From: an uncultured Rubrobacteraceae bacterium
GTDB lineage: Bacteria; Actinomycetota; Rubrobacteria; Rubrobacterales; Rubrobacteraceae
DNA: 14,613 nucleotides
Direction of reading: 5' to 3'
Assembly (NCBI GenBank): GCA_902806105.1
Contig: CADCVI010000053.1
Span: 1-14,613 of the forward strand
Of the stretch, positions 13,754 through 14,613 are shown in pieces (the first letter of the stretch is position 1; each line of letters opens with the position of its first letter). The position numbers were made by a program, and so were the translations under genes. The notes beneath the pieces were generated by a model. That model had not been told where the DNA came from. It made no database searches and saw only the letters and a list, made by a program, of their open reading frames with translations.

Positions 13754-13831
13754 AAGCGTGTAGCGGAGGATGGGCACGCTCCACTTCTCTCCGAAGACAT
13801 CGAGCCGCATGTCGACGGGACACCCCGAACG
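13754..13831 (-). pseudogene. HxlR-family transcriptional regulator remnant (N-terminal winged-helix part)
   Basis: Minus-strand translation gives RSGCPVDMRLDVFGEKW followed by SVPILRYTL, matching the HxlR hallmark (R-S-G-C-P-hydrophobic, then L-D-x-x-G-x-K-W-x-x-x-I-L-R-x-L) that opens this family. After TL the frame continues with non-homologous low-complexity sequence (PPSSAAAIRR...) and then runs into the tRNA fragment. No start codon in frame with a ribosome-binding site was found upstream; the only ATG (13810) is inside the motif. The copy is thus truncated at least at its C-terminal side and is probably dead. HxlR regulators often sit divergently next to the gene they control, which here would be the DHFR-like reductase. 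Short length limits certainty. Confidence 0.55.
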
Positions 13832-13866
13832 GTGGGCCTCGGTCGTCGAACCCCGCGGATCACCGG

Positions 13867-13894
13867 TTGGATTTCGGGGGCAGTACCCTATTCT
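13867..13894 (+). promoter_or_regulatory. Possible promoter of the DHFR-like gene
   Basis: TTGGAT (13867-13872), 16-bp spacer, TATTCT (13889-13894; 4/6 to TATAAT, fits TAnnnT), about 50 bp before the ATG at 13945. The -35 box is weak (3/6). It is the best pair seen in the 300-bp gap; the rest of that gap holds only the HxlR remnant. Confidence 0.35.
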
Positions 13895-13944
13895 TCGTGG
13901 GTCGGTTGCGAAACGCGATGCGTGCGCGCACAGGGAGGCCCACC

Positions 13945-14505
13945 ATGTCCAGGCTGATCTACTCGGCGATCCAGTCGCTCGACGGCTACGTGGCGGACGA
14001 GGACGGCAACTTCGACTGGGCCATGCCCGACGAGGAGGTGCACGCCTTCGTCAACGACCTCACCCGGCCCTTGGGCACCTACCTCTACGGGCGCCGGATG
14101 TACGAGATGATGGTCGGCTGGGAGACCGACCCCACCCTCGCCGAGCGGTCGCCCCTCATGCGCGACTTCGCCGAGATTTGGCGGGCCGCCGACAAGATCG
14201 TGTACTCCGCGACGCTGGAGGCGGTTCCCACGGCCAGGACGCGGATCGAGCGGGATTTCGACCCCGAAGCGGTCCGTAGGATGAAGGCATCTCTGGGACG
14301 GGACATGGGCGTGGGTGGTCCCGACCTCGCCGCCCAGGCGTTCCGGGCCGGGTTGGTAGACGAGTGCCACCTGTTCGTCGCGCCCATCGTGGTCGGGGGC
14401 GGCAAACAGTCCTTGCCCGACGACGTCCGCGTGGAGCTCGAACTGCTGAGCGAACGCCGTTTCGGAGGCGGCATGGTCTACCTCCACTACCGCACCAGGA
14501 CTTGA
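13945..14505 (+). CDS. Dihydrofolate reductase family protein (RibD C-terminal domain)
   Basis: Stand-alone RibD-C/DHFR-fold reductase of 186 residues, the usual size, probably an NADPH-dependent reductase of unknown substrate. Opening strand SRLIYSAIQSLDGYVADEDGNFDW is the family signature in two blocks; LGTYLYGRRMYEMM, DKIVYSATLEAV and GVGGPDLAAQAFRAGLVDECHLFVAPIVVGGGK-type blocks carry the glycine-rich nucleotide-binding loop and the PIVVGGG strand. The start is ATG 13945 with GGGAGG six bases upstream. Such proteins are often annotated as dihydrofolate reductase or riboflavin deaminase-like but usually lack a proven role. It is separated from the catabolic genes by a terminator and tRNA fragment, so it is an independent unit. 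It ends 8 bp from the convergent gene at the right edge. Confidence 0.92.
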   Translation: MSRLIYSAIQSLDGYVADEDGNFDWAMPDEEVHAFVNDLTRPLGTYLYGRRMYEMMVGWETDPTLAERSPLMRDFAEIWRAADKIVYSATLEAVPTARTRIERDFDPEAVRRMKASLGRDMGVGGPDLAAQAFRAGLVDECHLFVAPIVVGGGKQSLPDDVRVELELLSERRFGGGMVYLHYRTRT

Positions 14506-14513
14506 GCCTGGCG

Positions 14514-14613
14514 CTAGCCGGTCATGTCCCATATGGCGTACCTCACGCCCTCGATCCCCTCCGGGTGCAGGACCTCGACGAGGCCGGGCACGCAGTCGCG
14601 CTCGATCTCTTCC
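14514..14613 (-). CDS. 3' end of an unrecognised protein, cut by window edge
   Basis: Minus-strand frame of 32 codons ending at TAG (14514-14516). The readable C-terminus has the sequence EEIERDCVPGLVEVLHPEGI followed by EGVRYAIWDMTG. Nearly every codon ends in G or C, as in the real genes around it, which supports a true coding end rather than chance. I do not recognise the family, and no domain can be named from so little. Convergent with the DHFR-like gene, 8 bp apart, with no terminator hairpin visible between them. Confidence 0.6.
   Translation of the reverse strand, partial: EEIERDCVPGLVEVLHPEGIEGVRYAIWDMTG

Noticed and set aside
13245..13823. Minus-strand open frame crossing the tRNA fragment
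   Set aside because: Its apparently conserved RDRDSNPG-type peptide is a well-known artefact of translating the T-arm of a tRNA gene.
1..14613. CRISPR array, transposase gene or insertion sequence
   Set aside because: No regularly spaced repeats, no transposase or recombinase motifs and no terminal inverted repeats bounding a gene were found in the window.

Overview
The window looks like chromosome from a high-GC bacterium. Coding regions have G or C at most third codon positions, Shine-Dalgarno sequences are strong, and many starts are TTG. The gene content (LLM-class flavin oxidoreductase, HyuA/HyuB, NCS1 permease, RibD-C/DHFR-like protein) suggests an actinobacterium, possibly a Rubrobacter-like lineage. 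That assignment is inference from style and content; no marker gene is present.

Region 1 (1-3862) is an acyl-CoA catabolism module. On the minus strand an enoyl-CoA hydratase/isomerase (1701-2477) is followed by an acyl-CoA synthetase that runs off the left edge (1-1527). On the plus strand a thiolase (2624-3862) is divergent from them across a 146-bp promoter region. Together they could activate a carboxylic acid to its CoA thioester, hydrate it and cleave it.

Region 2 (3863-4383) is a gene-free stretch between convergent genes. It holds a perfect 14-bp palindrome, a nested inverted repeat and a strong GC hairpin.

Region 3 (4384-12978) is a hydantoin/cyclic-ureide utilisation locus. A GntR/FCD-family repressor on the minus strand is divergent from a plus-strand run of five genes: NCS1-family permease, LLM-class flavin (F420 or FMN) oxidoreductase, hydantoinase/oxoprolinase subunits HyuA and HyuB, and an M20-family N-carbamoyl-amino-acid hydrolase/allantoate amidohydrolase homologue. 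A perfect inverted repeat fitting the FadR-type operator pattern TnGTnnnACnA lies between regulator and permease and overlaps a consensus TTGACA -35 box. The inferred route is import of a cyclic ureide, an optional redox step, ATP-dependent ring opening, then decarbamoylation to an amino acid.

Region 4 (12975-13944) is a decay zone. It contains a short-chain dehydrogenase remnant with three frameshifts directly abutting the M20 gene, a lower-GC segment with direct repeats, the 3' half of a tRNA-Phe(GAA) gene followed by a rho-independent terminator, and a short HxlR-type regulator remnant on the minus strand. The tRNA half without its 5' half is the usual signature of an integration junction, so DNA to its left may belong to a genomic island whose other end lies outside the window.

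Region 5 (13945-14613) holds an intact RibD-C/DHFR-like reductase, convergent with the 3' end of an unrecognised minus-strand gene that runs off the right edge.
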